Counted from the first letter of the stretch, positions 20,438 to 29,520 are shown. The stretch: DNA of 64,000 bases from Gardnerella vaginalis ATCC 14018 = JCM 11026 (GCF_001042655.1 NZ_AP012332.1:1364001-1428000), one strand, 5' to 3'. A program made the numbers and translations. Notes: generated by a model not told the origin, from the letters alone.

Positions 20438-22084
20438 TCACATTGGCTGGTTTCCATGATGCTTCCCCGTTCTCGAAACACGTTTTTTACTTCTTAAAAT
20501 CTTCAAAGAATTAGCAATAACATCTCTTGTTTGCTCTGGATCTATCATTGCGTCAATCTGGCCAGTTTCCAGCGAAAGATTCGCGTTTACAGTGGTATTT
20601 TCGTAATTCTCAACAAGCTTTTTTCTTAAAGCGTCAACATCTTGACCGCGCTCTTTTGCTTTTTGCAAATCCTTGCGATGAATAATGTTCACAGCTCCTT
20701 GAGCACCCAAAACCGCTATCTGGCTGGTAGGCCAAGCGTAGTTAAAGTCTGCGCCCATAGACTTTGAGCCCATTACAATGTACGCTCCACCAAAAGCCTT
20801 GCGTAAAATCACGGTAACAAGCGGAACTTGCGCGTTTGCGTACGCATAAATCACTTTTGCACCTCTGCGAATAATGCCCGCGTGCTCCTGATCCGACCCT
20901 GGCTTGTATCCAGGAGTGTCTACAAGAGTTACAACAGGAAGATTAAACGCGTCGCACAATCGCACAAATCGCGCTACTTTTTCGGAAGAATTAACGTCTA
21001 GAATTCCAGCATTGACTTTAGGCTGATTTGCCACTATTCCAACAGGATGACCTTCTATGCAAGCAAAACCAACTACTGCGGATGCCGCGTAAAGCTCTTG
21101 AACTTGCACAAATTCGCCATAATCTACGATTGCGCGAATAACGTCTAAAACATCGTACGGCTGGCGATCATTGCTTGGAACAATAGTCGCAAGCTGCTTA
21201 GCGGTTTCTCTGTCTGCGCGCGTGGCAGCGTATGCGAATGTTGGCGGATTTTGATTGCAATTTTGCGGCAAATAAGCCAAGATTGTGCGCGCATAGTCAA
21301 TGGCGTCCGCCTCGTCTTCGCCCAAATAGTGAGCAACGCCCGAAGTGGAGTTATGCACATATCCACCGCCTAAATCGTCCATGCTAATTGACTCGCCTGT
21401 GGCAGCCTTAACAACATCTGGACCAGTTACAAACATGTTGGAATGTTCGCGAGTCATGATTATAAAATCCGTAAGAGCAGGGCAATAAACTGCGCCACCA
21501 GCGCAAGGTCCAAGAATTAGTGAGATTTGCGGAATTAAACCGCTTGCTTCACAAGTTTTTTTGAAGATTCTGCCATATTGCGTAAGCGCGTTAACGCCTT
21601 CTTGAATGCGAGCGCCACCCGAGTCGATTAGGGCAACAACTGGAACTCCAAGCTGCAACGCCATGTCTAGAAGATGGCATATTTTCTGTCCTTCAGCGCG
21701 TCCAAGCGTGCCGCCACGAACGGAAAAATCCTGCGCATAAACTGCCACTTTTTTGCCGTATACTTCGCCAAAGCCCGTGATTACAGCGCATCCTGCAATA
21801 TCGTTATTTATGTCTCCACCGTTAAAGCGGCCGATTTCTTCAAACGTTCCCGTATCAAAAAGCAAATCCAAACGCTCTCTTGCTGTGGATTTTCCCTTTG
21901 CATGCTGGCGCTCTAAAGCATTCTGCTCGGCGTCTCTAGCAAGGCGAGCCGCGTGTTCTACGGCTGATTTTCCACGCTGAGGCTGCGTAGGCTGCGCATT
22001 TTGCATAGTTTTTGCGTCTTTATTAACATCTTTTTTATTAACATCTTTTGCAACTTGTGCAGTATCTTTAGTAAGCGCACTCAT
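20438..22084 (-). CDS. accD: Acyl-CoA (acetyl/propionyl-CoA) carboxylase, carboxyltransferase beta subunit
   Basis: A 548-residue carboxyltransferase of the PccB/AccD5 type, with both crotonase-like halves in one chain. It moves the carboxyl group from biotin to acetyl-CoA. Supporting segments are SARERLDLLFD near the N terminus, VVALIDSGGARIQEG, a GPCAGGAVY oxyanion loop, and GAYIVMGSK in the C-terminal half. The ATG overlaps the accC stop by four bases (ATGA), so translation is coupled. With fas 171 bases downstream, the product is most likely malonyl-CoA for fatty acid synthesis. Substrate choice between acetyl- and propionyl-CoA cannot be read from sequence alone. Confidence 0.93.
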   Translation of the reverse strand: MSALTKDTAQVAKDVNKKDVNKDAKTMQNAQPTQPQRGKSAVEHAARLARDAEQNALERQHAKGKSTARERLDLLFDTGTFEEIGRFNGGDINNDIAGCAVITGFGEVYGKKVAVYAQDFSVRGGTLGRAEGQKICHLLDMALQLGVPVVALIDSGGARIQEGVNALTQYGRIFKKTCEASGLIPQISLILGPCAGGAVYCPALTDFIIMTREHSNMFVTGPDVVKAATGESISMDDLGGGYVHNSTSGVAHYLGEDEADAIDYARTILAYLPQNCNQNPPTFAYAATRADRETAKQLATIVPSNDRQPYDVLDVIRAIVDYGEFVQVQELYAASAVVGFACIEGHPVGIVANQPKVNAGILDVNSSEKVARFVRLCDAFNLPVVTLVDTPGYKPGSDQEHAGIIRRGAKVIYAYANAQVPLVTVILRKAFGGAYIVMGSKSMGADFNYAWPTSQIAVLGAQGAVNIIHRKDLQKAKERGQDVDALRKKLVENYENTTVNANLSLETGQIDAMIDPEQTRDVIANSLKILRSKKRVSRTGKHHGNQPM

Positions 22085-23928
22085 TTTGCACTACCGCCTT
22101 TAGTCACGTCAATTGTTACAAGCTTTTCGCCTGCTTCTACACCATCTCCAGGCCCTACAAAAATGCCAGTAACTACGCCAGCTGCAGGTGCATAAACGTA
22201 GTTTTCCATTTTCATAGATTCAAGAACAGCAAGTAAATCGCCTTTTGCTACGTTCTGACCTTCCGCAACGTTTACGCGTGTAATCACAGCTTGCATTGGA
22301 GCAGAAATCACTCCAGGAGCATCCTTTGGAGTTTCCGACTTGTGAGTATCTCCTCTTAATCCTCGTCCTCTAAGCGGCTGCGATGCGCGAACTGTGCTTC
22401 TAACTCGCGCAGAGCCAGTAAGATTGTCTACAATATCTTGCGGAATCGTAAGTTTTACGCGCTTATTGTCTACTTCTATTACAAAAGACTCCATTTTAGT
22501 TGTCTTATTTTGCGCGTCTTCACCAGACTTATTGGAATCCAAAGAAGCAGGCTGTCCGCCATTTGCCGCTGCAGCAGTGCGGTTCAAATACTTGTGTTCA
22601 AGCCATTTTGTAGAAATATCAAAATCGTGATCTTGCGCTGTAAAATCAGGATCGTTAAAAATTTGCTCAAAAAGCTTAGCAGGAGTGGGCACTCCCTCAA
22701 TGCAAAGCTCCTTAAGCGCGCGTCTTACGCGAGCAATCGCCGCATCGCGATTTTGAGCCGTAACAATAAGCTTGCCCATCATGGAGTCGAATTTTGGAGA
22801 CACGCTATCTCCAACTTCTACTCCAGAATCCACACGGATTCCAGGTCCAGATGGCCACTCGATTTTTGTTAGTGTGCCTGCGCTAGGCGTAAGATTCGTT
22901 GCTGGGTCTTCCGAAGTGATTCTAAGCTCAAAACTATGCCCGCGCGAAGGGTGATTTTGCGTAAGCTCACCGCCGTCGGCAATCGTAAGCTGTTCGCGCA
23001 CAAGATCTAGTCCGCTAACTTCCTCACTAACTGTGTGCTCAACTTGCAATCGTGGGTTCACTTCCAAGAAGTAAACCTTGTGTTGAGATGTCACCATATA
23101 TTCACACGTGCCCAAACCAACGTAGTCAACAGCTTCAAATAGGTTACGAGAATATCGGTGAAGCTGCGCGTTCTCGTCATCGGTAAGGAATGGCGCTGGT
23201 GCTTCCTCAACCAACTTTTGGTTTCGGCGCTGCACCGAGCAGTCGCGCGTGGAATATATGGTGAAGTTTCCATGCGAATCGCGGCCAACTTGTGTTTCCA
23301 CATGGCGCGCCTTGTCTATAAAACGCTCAATAAAGTACTCGTCAAGGTCGCCGCCTTGCAAAGCGTCGTGGTTCATGTAGAATCCGCGAAGCTCGTCATC
23401 GTTGTGCACAACGGTTATTCCGCGACCGCCGCCGCCATCCGTGCGCTTCATCATAACCGGGTAGCCGTGTGTTTGCGCAAAAGTCAACAATTCTCGAATG
23501 TCTTTTACAGGCTCCGATATGCCTGGTACGGGCGGCACTTTAGCGCGAGTTGCCACGCGCCGAGCGGTTATCTTATCCCCTAAATCAATAAGAGCTTCTG
23601 GCTTCGGGCCAATCCACACAGCGCCAGCATCAATCACCTTTTGCGCAAAACTCGCTACTTCCGATAAAAATCCGTAGCCTGGGTGTACAGCATCCGCTCC
23701 GCTTTTATGCAAAATGTCTATAATCGCGTCTTCGTTTAAATAGGTGTCTCTGTACGTGTCTCCAGAAAGCGCGTAGGCTTCGCTTGCCATCTCTACATAC
23801 TGTGCTTGGCGGTCGGATGCCGCATAAATAGCTACAGTTTGTATTCCCATTTCTTGAGCAGTGCGAATCACTCTAAGCGCGATTTCGCCGCGATTTGCAA
23901 CAAGTATTTTTTTGATATTCGTAACCAT
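22081..23928 (-). CDS. accC: Biotin carboxylase fused to biotin carboxyl carrier protein (acyl-CoA carboxylase alpha)
   Basis: A 615-residue alpha chain. The N-terminal biotin carboxylase starts with ILVANRGEIALRVIRT and has the ATP-grasp glycine-rich loop RTDGGGGRGI and the EVNPRLQVEHTVSE segment. The C terminus is a biotinyl domain with ESMKME, where the lysine carries biotin. It carboxylates biotin using ATP and bicarbonate and pairs with the adjacent beta subunit. It is first in the accC-accD-fas operon and divergent from bioY, so enzyme and cofactor uptake lie side by side. No good Shine-Dalgarno precedes the ATG. TATAAC sits nine bases upstream, so a leaderless mRNA is possible. Confidence 0.95.
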   Translation of the reverse strand: MVTNIKKILVANRGEIALRVIRTAQEMGIQTVAIYAASDRQAQYVEMASEAYALSGDTYRDTYLNEDAIIDILHKSGADAVHPGYGFLSEVASFAQKVIDAGAVWIGPKPEALIDLGDKITARRVATRAKVPPVPGISEPVKDIRELLTFAQTHGYPVMMKRTDGGGGRGITVVHNDDELRGFYMNHDALQGGDLDEYFIERFIDKARHVETQVGRDSHGNFTIYSTRDCSVQRRNQKLVEEAPAPFLTDDENAQLHRYSRNLFEAVDYVGLGTCEYMVTSQHKVYFLEVNPRLQVEHTVSEEVSGLDLVREQLTIADGGELTQNHPSRGHSFELRITSEDPATNLTPSAGTLTKIEWPSGPGIRVDSGVEVGDSVSPKFDSMMGKLIVTAQNRDAAIARVRRALKELCIEGVPTPAKLFEQIFNDPDFTAQDHDFDISTKWLEHKYLNRTAAAANGGQPASLDSNKSGEDAQNKTTKMESFVIEVDNKRVKLTIPQDIVDNLTGSARVRSTVRASQPLRGRGLRGDTHKSETPKDAPGVISAPMQAVITRVNVAEGQNVAKGDLLAVLESMKMENYVYAPAAGVVTGIFVGPGDGVEAGEKLVTIDVTKGGSAK

Positions 23929-24078
23929 ACGTTACAAGTTATAGGAAATTTGGCTTATAGTATCCGTGAATTTGAACAAAACATTATGCGATTTTTTGTA
24001 AACTTCTCCAACGCGCAGCTGGTGATTTTTGTCTAATCTTTGATTCAGCAACGAAAAACAATACGAAAGAAGGATATC

Positions 24079-24744
24079 GTGGCTAATTTTGAATCTAACT
24101 CTGGTGCAAACTCTAGCGCAAACTCTAGCGCAGTTGCATCTAAGGCTTTTGGCGTTAATCGTTTGGCTGTTCCATTTGCTAAGGCGTTTTTGTTTACTGT
24201 TCTTATTAGCGCTGCAACTATGGCTGGCGCATTGCCTATTCCTGGAACTCCTGTTCCTGTAACTTTGCAAACTTTGGTTTTGGCTTTGGCTGGTCTTACT
24301 TTGACTTGGCGCCAAGCCGTTAGCTCTGTGCTTATGTACCTTGCGATTGGTGCTGCTGGAATGCCAGTGTTTGCAGGCGGAAAGAGTGGCGTTGTGGCTT
24401 TTGCAGGTCCTAGCGTTGGATTCCTTGTTGGATTCGTGTTCGGTGTGGCTGTGATTGCGCTCGTAAAGTCTGCGCTCGAAGGCGTTGTTAATGCCGCTAT
24501 GCCAGAGGATTCTGTTGCTAAGAAATTTGCACGATTTGGCGCGTATTTTGCCGCATCTGTTGTTGGTTCTCTTGTGATTTACGCATTTGGTTTTGTAGGC
24601 CAATCGCTTATGATGCACTTGCCTGTTTGGGCAATCGCCGTTGCTTCTACTGGCTTTATTGTTGGCGATATTATTAAGGCTGCAATCGCTAGCGCTGCTT
24701 GCGCAGGATTGTATGGCGCGTTTAAACGCAATCACAATGCGTGA
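24079..24744 (+). CDS. bioY: Biotin transporter substrate-binding membrane subunit BioY
   Basis: A 221-residue S-component of an ECF-type biotin importer. It shows the BioY signature around ALPIPGTPVPVTLQTL and about six hydrophobic segments. The GTG at 24079 was chosen because AGAAGGA lies five bases upstream; a longer TTG-started reading from 24040 lacks a site. No energising EcfA or EcfT gene is adjacent, so it must use a shared ECF module or act alone. It is divergent from accC. Codons and base composition match the neighbouring lipid genes. Confidence 0.93.
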   Translation: MANFESNSGANSSANSSAVASKAFGVNRLAVPFAKAFLFTVLISAATMAGALPIPGTPVPVTLQTLVLALAGLTLTWRQAVSSVLMYLAIGAAGMPVFAGGKSGVVAFAGPSVGFLVGFVFGVAVIALVKSALEGVVNAAMPEDSVAKKFARFGAYFAASVVGSLVIYAFGFVGQSLMMHLPVWAIAVASTGFIVGDIIKAAIASAACAGLYGAFKRNHNA

Positions 24745-24849
24745 TTAATTGCGATAAATCGCGTAATGCGTAATGCGCTAATCGTGATGCGTTATGCGTG
24801 ACTAATCGTAATGCGCAATTAATCGCAAGCGTAACGCGCTAACTATTCT

Positions 24850-24880
24850 AAGACCGCAGTCTCGTCGCTGCGGTCTTTTT
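24850..24880 (+). terminator. Rho-independent terminator of bioY
   Basis: AAGACCGCAG pairs with CTGCGGTCTT around TCTCGTCG, followed by a T-run ending at 24880. The 100 bases before it are degenerate repeats of short AATCGCG and AATGCG words. Confidence 0.9.
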
Positions 24881-24910
24881 GTTCTAAACGCTAATCGCGC
24901 AATCCATCCT

Positions 24911-24955
24911 CTCGCGTTTGTTCCCTTTTTAAGCAAATTCGACAACGAACGCGGG
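24911..24955. repeat. ACAAACGC-family hairpin, type A copy
   Basis: Imperfect arms CTCGCGTTTGTT and AACGAACGCGGG around an inner CTTTTTAAGCAAAT. The whole element aligns with 53879-53923, including the loop, with scattered mismatches. Confidence 0.65.
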
Positions 24956-24971
24956 CTAGCGTAATCAACAA
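24944..24971. repeat. 28-base direct repeat, left copy
   Basis: Matches 29365-29392 at 27 of 28 positions in the same orientation. The shared core is GGGCTAGCGTAATCAACAA. The two copies enclose the hydrolase/YdcZ/LacI cassette. Confidence 0.8.
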
Positions 24972-25015
24972 AAAACACAATTATATTAAAAACTTAAATT
25001 AATACAACAATACAA

Positions 25016-25061
25016 GGGTGCACATGTTATGCATATTTGTTACGCAAAAGCATGCACACCC
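25016..25061 (-). terminator. Likely terminator of the hydrolase cassette
   Basis: GGGTG and CATG arm segments pair with CATG and CACCC at the other end, with a two-base mismatch. On the minus strand a T-rich stretch follows. It lies just past the stop at 25075. Confidence 0.45.
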
Positions 25062-25074
25062 AACTTATTTCTAA

Positions 25075-26097
25075 TTACAATTCTTCTTCAAATGGTTCAT
25101 ATGTCTGTTTCAAAATAAAATCAAAATATCTTACATGACCCCATTCGTCAGGATTACCAAAATGTAATACTTTCAAATTGTGATTATCATACGAAAATGC
25201 GTATAAATCTTTATTACTTATATCGTATGCAGACGTATATTGAGTCCATGGAACCAACATCTCATCATCTACCGATATTCGTAGAACTCCCTTAGGGGTG
25301 TTCTCCATTGACAACAATTGAAATACTTCATTAATCGCATTCCCGTCATCAACTGGCATAGACATTAATTTTGCATAAGCCGCTCTCAAAAATCGACTTT
25401 CTGGTTTATAGTCGCTAGGTATATCGAGTAATCCACTTATGTTCTCATCCAATCCTACATTATTCACAGCTTCATTGTTGTCATAAAGATATTTGCGATT
25501 GGTAGAACGTTCAAGATGAGCCTTCAAATTATTAAGATGCCAGTCAAAGGTCGGAGCATTTGTAAATACACCAACTGTATTTTCAAATATTTTAAAACCA
25601 TTAGAAATAGAAGGTTCTACAACTATAGATCTCCCTGTTTCGTCGGAAAAAACAGCATGTTGCGGAACAGACATCCCCATCATTGGACCAGGTTCATTAA
25701 CTATTCCTAAATCCGAATTGAGTGAATTAATGATCTCATCGAGAGAACGATACTGAGTTAATATCCATGTAACTAATTCTTCTCCACGAAGCGCAATTTT
25801 ATTAGAATCATCAATTTCTTTCTTACTCACATATCGGAAGAAGTGATCGAAATAGAAAGACCCACCGCATATTCCGTATTCATTTATTCCATCTAAAATA
25901 ACAGGGTTCTTATGCACATCTTTAGCCCAAGCAACACCCATTACTGCACATTTAGTAATAAATGGTGTATAGGTTGATTCTATAGAGGTACCAGACGGTA
26001 TCTTCATACCAGCATATTCAAACTCTTGTTCAAAATCTTGGGTTCTTCCCCAATATGAATTTCCTTGTTTGCTTCTTATTCCAATTCCAGTACACAT
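25075..26097 (-). CDS. Choloylglycine hydrolase-family (linear amide C-N) hydrolase
   Basis: A 340-residue Ntn-hydrolase of the bile salt hydrolase/penicillin V acylase family. Cys2 would be the nucleophile once Met1 is removed. R18 and D21 (GRTQDF), an asparagine near 177 (FTNAP) and an arginine near 236 (SRFLRAA) fit the known active-site positions. There is no signal peptide, so it acts in the cytoplasm. AAAGGAG precedes the ATG. It is last in a three-gene minus-strand set with a YdcZ-like transporter and an amidotransferase-like protein. Whether the substrate is a conjugated bile salt, a penicillin-type amide or an N-acyl amino acid cannot be told. GRTQDF, rather than the bile-salt-type GRNLDY, leans away from classic Bsh. 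Confidence 0.85.
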   Translation of the reverse strand: MCTGIGIRSKQGNSYWGRTQDFEQEFEYAGMKIPSGTSIESTYTPFITKCAVMGVAWAKDVHKNPVILDGINEYGICGGSFYFDHFFRYVSKKEIDDSNKIALRGEELVTWILTQYRSLDEIINSLNSDLGIVNEPGPMMGMSVPQHAVFSDETGRSIVVEPSISNGFKIFENTVGVFTNAPTFDWHLNNLKAHLERSTNRKYLYDNNEAVNNVGLDENISGLLDIPSDYKPESRFLRAAYAKLMSMPVDDGNAINEVFQLLSMENTPKGVLRISVDDEMLVPWTQYTSAYDISNKDLYAFSYDNHNLKVLHFGNPDEWGHVRYFDFILKQTYEPFEEEL

Positions 26098-26143
26098 TGT
26101 TATTACTCCTTTATAATAACTAACTGAAAATAAAAATTTTTTA

Positions 26144-27115
26144 TCAATTGACTTGTGAGACTAATTCATCCTGATCATTACGAGCAGAAGGTATTGCAGC
26201 TATAACAGCACCTACTAGTGCTACAACTGTTCCAATAAGTGTAATAACGTATACTTTTGCACCTAACGCTGGAACAAGCCAGTCGATCAACACAGATCCA
26301 AGTAACTGTCCAGCCGTCGAAGCTAGTCCTAGAAGAAGTAGACCTAATCCTCTCACCAATAAAGCCATTAAGGCTATAGACAATAATCCAAGCGGACCAC
26401 CTAAGTACATCCACCAAGTCAATGGAAGATGGAAAGAAGTCTGACCTGTAGCGATTCTAACAATAAGAGCAATTGCTAGTACGGAAAAACCTACTATAAA
26501 GTTCCAAGTTATAGAAACTAACATAGAACCAGTTTCATTAGCCACTGCCGAATTACCAGCAGGTTGCCATCCCGCTAAAAGACCAGCAGCAAATGGTAGA
26601 ACAGCTAGAAATACAACTGACGGAGCATGCCAGCTTGGTGAAACAACCATAATAGTTGCAACAATTGCAAGAATTGCACCAGATATACGAGGTAAATTAA
26701 ACGGTTGCTTTGTATCTACACCTATTCCAAATCTATCGCATAATAATCCAGACAAAACCATTCCGCAGATTAAGGTTGTCTGGAATGTTGCAACACCAAG
26801 TACGGACGCAGATGCTCCTTCAGAAAAAACAACCATAGCTCCACATAATCCAGCTAGCCAACTCCACCAAGGTATATTATTAGAGCGAATTTTCGAAGGA
26901 ATTGAAGCAAATTGTTGTCTTGTAGACGCTCGAGAGAGAATTATGATAAACATAACAACAAGTCCCGAACCGAATGATACTACTGCGCAAGCATTGCCAT
27001 CAGCTAATTCTTTTCCCAATTGTCCATTCACAGCAGATTGCATTGGAGAAAGCATACCAGCCAATACCGTTCCAATGAACAATAAAGGAACCATATAACG
27101 TTGTTTACTATTCAT
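26144..27115 (-). CDS. YdcZ-family (DMT superfamily) membrane transporter
   Basis: A 323-residue protein with about ten hydrophobic segments in two similar halves. The first half starts with an NGQLG motif and the second with a NSAVANETGS segment, as in fused DUF606/YdcZ proteins. Members are small-molecule carriers, mostly of unknown substrate. AAAGGAG precedes the ATG. It sits between the hydrolase and the amidotransferase-like gene with short gaps, so it probably moves the substrate or product of the hydrolase. Direction of transport is unknown. Confidence 0.8.
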   Translation of the reverse strand: MNSKQRYMVPLLFIGTVLAGMLSPMQSAVNGQLGKELADGNACAVVSFGSGLVVMFIIILSRASTRQQFASIPSKIRSNNIPWWSWLAGLCGAMVVFSEGASASVLGVATFQTTLICGMVLSGLLCDRFGIGVDTKQPFNLPRISGAILAIVATIMVVSPSWHAPSVVFLAVLPFAAGLLAGWQPAGNSAVANETGSMLVSITWNFIVGFSVLAIALIVRIATGQTSFHLPLTWWMYLGGPLGLLSIALMALLVRGLGLLLLGLASTAGQLLGSVLIDWLVPALGAKVYVITLIGTVVALVGAVIAAIPSARNDQDELVSQVN

Positions 27116-27180
27116 AATGATTATCTCCTTTCATATAATTCTTCACTCTTATAGTGAATAATAATTTTAATTTGCAATTA

Positions 27181-27924
27181 TTAAATTTCTTTAGAAAGCC
27201 ACTTAACACAATTAGAAAATAGTTGACCATATCCACTCCATTGCATAAACGCTTCTGGAGCCCAATGAGGAGCTATATCTGATGCAAAAGCAATACTTCT
27301 GCCTTTATATACCTCATTAACAATGAGCAAAGGATTATCATCAACTTTCATGAGAATATTAGAACTTTCTTTAGCTAAAAGCTTTTGATATCCAAGAAGA
27401 ATTGGAATAGGACTCAAATCATTCACAATTGGATGATTGGATACTATTTTAGGAATTACACCTTGAGGTTTTTCAGCTCTATCATCAAATGGACTTATTT
27501 CAACAGGAAGCACATCTTCAATAGATGTACCATGATAATGAGCTTTACCTTCAAATCCAGCAAAGGAAAGATATCCACCTGCCATCATCAGTCCATGACC
27601 TTCACGAACCCATTTAGCTAATAAATCTAAACGATTTACGCATCTTTTTCCTTCACCAAATACCCTATTAGGTAGTAAAAATGAATTACTTCCTATATCT
27701 GAAAGTATCACAACATCGTATTTGTTTAATTCATCCATTGTCCATGGAAAGTTTTCTGGAACATCATGAGCTTTTAGATGTGTAACATCGTGACCAAACT
27801 TTCTAAGAGCATCAAGAAATTCCACGCAACCAATTTCTAATTTAGTGGATGTGAATTCATCAAAACCTTTATATTCTGTAGTGGATGAAATCCAAGATTC
27901 TCCAGCTAGTAAAACTTTTGTCAT
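27181..27924 (-). CDS. Glutamine amidotransferase-like protein (PF07090 type)
   Basis: A 247-residue cytoplasmic protein with the class I GATase-like fold seen in PF07090/DUF1355 proteins. It has the segment MMAGGYLSFAGFEG followed by AHYHGT. The usual GATase cysteine of a GxCxG elbow is absent; tyrosine occupies the region, so glutaminase activity is doubtful. The ATG at 27924 was chosen because AAAGGAG lies upstream; a longer frame adds 20 residues without a site. It is first in the three-gene set and divergent from the LacI-family gene. Function is unknown. Confidence 0.7.
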   Translation of the reverse strand: MTKVLLAGESWISSTTEYKGFDEFTSTKLEIGCVEFLDALRKFGHDVTHLKAHDVPENFPWTMDELNKYDVVILSDIGSNSFLLPNRVFGEGKRCVNRLDLLAKWVREGHGLMMAGGYLSFAGFEGKAHYHGTSIEDVLPVEISPFDDRAEKPQGVIPKIVSNHPIVNDLSPIPILLGYQKLLAKESSNILMKVDDNPLLIVNEVYKGRSIAFASDIAPHWAPEAFMQWSGYGQLFSNCVKWLSKEI

Positions 27925-28015
27925 ATAAACAGCTCCTTTGCTTTGAATAAATAAAAACATCTCTATTTTGTAAATCTCACACATTAAGGATGTTCTTATA
28001 AAAAATAATAAATCT

Positions 28016-28131
28016 TTTGCGCAAATAAAACAAACACAAAAAACGCTAAAAATATGGGCTAAAAGGGCTTCATTGCTAGAATACTATAATATTTTTGCGC
28101 AAATTTTTCTATTGTAAAAGTTTTTGCGCAA
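28016..28131. promoter_or_regulatory. Three TTTGCGCAAA-like palindromes between divergent genes
   Basis: TTTGCGCAAA occurs at 28016-28025 and 28094-28103, and TTGCGCAA at 28124-28131. Even palindromes with a central CG fit LacI-family operators, and the divergent LacI gene starts at 28200. A TATAAT at 28085-28090 touches the middle copy. The word also occurs in coding DNA elsewhere in the window, so only the clustering is notable. Confidence 0.45.
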
Positions 28132-28199
28132 TAGTAGCATTAACAGTATTAAATTACTTATTAAACTATTGCTTTTTCAATAAAACTTATGGAGTCTAT

Positions 28200-29186
28200 A
28201 TGTCAATTGTTCAAGTGGCTAGAAGAGCAAATGTATCTACATCTACCGTATCGAGATATTTGCATGGTACGTTAAACGTAGAAGACTCTACAGCACAAAG
28301 AATTGACGAGGCTGCACATTTCTATAAATACACAACTAAAATAAACTCAAAGACAACTTACAAAGCACTGGCGCTTGTTATTCCTGGATTAAATAACCCA
28401 TTTTATAGTGAACTATGTCAACAACTATCCATGGCAGCAGATGGTTTAGGATATACATTAAATATTAAAATATCGCAAGGAAATCCAATAAAAGAAAGAA
28501 ATATTGTTGAATCCATAATTAAAGAGCAAAAGTATATTGGACTTATATACGCTGGATTAAATAACAATAATATAGCTTTGCGTAAAGTAATACCTTCTGG
28601 AATGAATGCCGTTCTAATAGATGAGCAAATGAATGATGAAAAATTATCTAATATATCAACAGTAACTGTTGACAATTACTCTGGAGCATACCAAGCTGTC
28701 TGTTATTTACTTTCCCTGGGGCATAAGAGAATAGCCTACGTGTCAGGACCAGATGGATTAAGCACAACCTCAGACAGAAAACATGGCTATTTATCTGCTT
28801 TATCAAATAGCAAAATATTATACGATGATTCTTTAATATTTTCTGGTCCATATACTGAGGAATTTGGAGAAAGTATATTCCCATACATAGTAAGTAACCC
28901 AGATCCACCAACCGCAATATTCTGTAGCTCAGATATTTCAGCACTAGGGTTACTTGGAGCAGCTGAAAGATATGGATTAAAGATACCAGATGATTTATCT
29001 GTAATAGGGTGCGATGGAATTCATATTGGCAAATGGGCGCATCCTAGCTTAACAACATTGCAGCAACCATTTGAAGCTATTGCTAAATCTACTTTAGAAT
29101 TAATAAGTTTTAATGGAGAAACAAAACATATTCAATTACCATTAACGTTAACTATTAGAAATTCTACTTGCAGAATAAAAAGTTAG
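28200..29186 (+). CDS. LacI-family transcriptional regulator
   Basis: A 328-residue regulator. The N-terminal helix-turn-helix reads VARRANVSTSTVSRYL, with a hinge helix after it and a periplasmic-binding-protein-like sensor domain. That domain has GLNNPFYSEL near the start and FCSSDISALGLLGAAERYG later. The ATG at 28200 was chosen because GGAG lies five bases upstream and the protein then starts directly at the DNA-binding domain. It is divergent from the hydrolase cassette, which it probably controls. The effector is unknown and need not be a sugar here. Confidence 0.9.
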   Translation: MSIVQVARRANVSTSTVSRYLHGTLNVEDSTAQRIDEAAHFYKYTTKINSKTTYKALALVIPGLNNPFYSELCQQLSMAADGLGYTLNIKISQGNPIKERNIVESIIKEQKYIGLIYAGLNNNNIALRKVIPSGMNAVLIDEQMNDEKLSNISTVTVDNYSGAYQAVCYLLSLGHKRIAYVSGPDGLSTTSDRKHGYLSALSNSKILYDDSLIFSGPYTEEFGESIFPYIVSNPDPPTAIFCSSDISALGLLGAAERYGLKIPDDLSVIGCDGIHIGKWAHPSLTTLQQPFEAIAKSTLELISFNGETKHIQLPLTLTIRNSTCRIKS

Positions 29187-29311
29187 ATCATCTGAAATAT
29201 ACGTTTGTTACAAGCTCTCGTAAAAACAGTAATTCATATTGATACCCACGAAAATATTGGAAATAAGCTCATATACAACGGCTTATTCGACTACAAAACC
29301 AAGAACACTTC

Positions 29312-29356
29312 CCCGCGTTTGTTCCCAAAATCGCCAAATATGATAACAAACGCGGG
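29312..29356. repeat. ACAAACGC-family hairpin, type B copy
   Basis: CCCGCGTTTGTT at 29312-29323 pairs perfectly with 29345-29356. The inner sequence CCAAAATCGCCAAATA is found inverted in the hairpin at 53970-54014. Confidence 0.75.
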
Positions 29357-29364
29357 CAAAAATA

Positions 29365-29392
29365 AACGAACGTGGGCTAGCGTAATCAACAA
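29365..29392. repeat. 28-base direct repeat, right copy
   Basis: Differs from 24944-24971 at one position (T for C at 29373). It follows the LacI-family gene, so the two copies bracket the whole hydrolase cassette. The rest of 29187-29637 holds hairpins and no gene. Confidence 0.8.
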
Positions 29393-29520
29393 CGTAAATT
29401 TAAAACAAAGGATTACGAGTATAGTACTCTTTCAAAGAACGATATGCACTTCTCTTTTAATATAAGAAATTATATTGCGTCCGCTAAAACAACCACTTTT
29501 TATTAGAACACATTCTTAAA

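Noticed and set aside
23931-24003. GTTACAA and TTGTAAAC as a BirA-like operator between accC and bioY
   Set aside because: The half-sites face the wrong way and are about 58 bases apart, unlike known biotin operators.
24745-24840. Repeats of AATCGCG/AATGCG-like words as a CRISPR array
   Set aside because: Units are short, degenerate and without spacers of regular length; no cas genes are present.
24079-29392. An integrated prophage or insertion sequence behind the direct repeats
   Set aside because: No integrase, transposase, phage structural gene or terminal inverted repeat was found; only short repeats support mobility.
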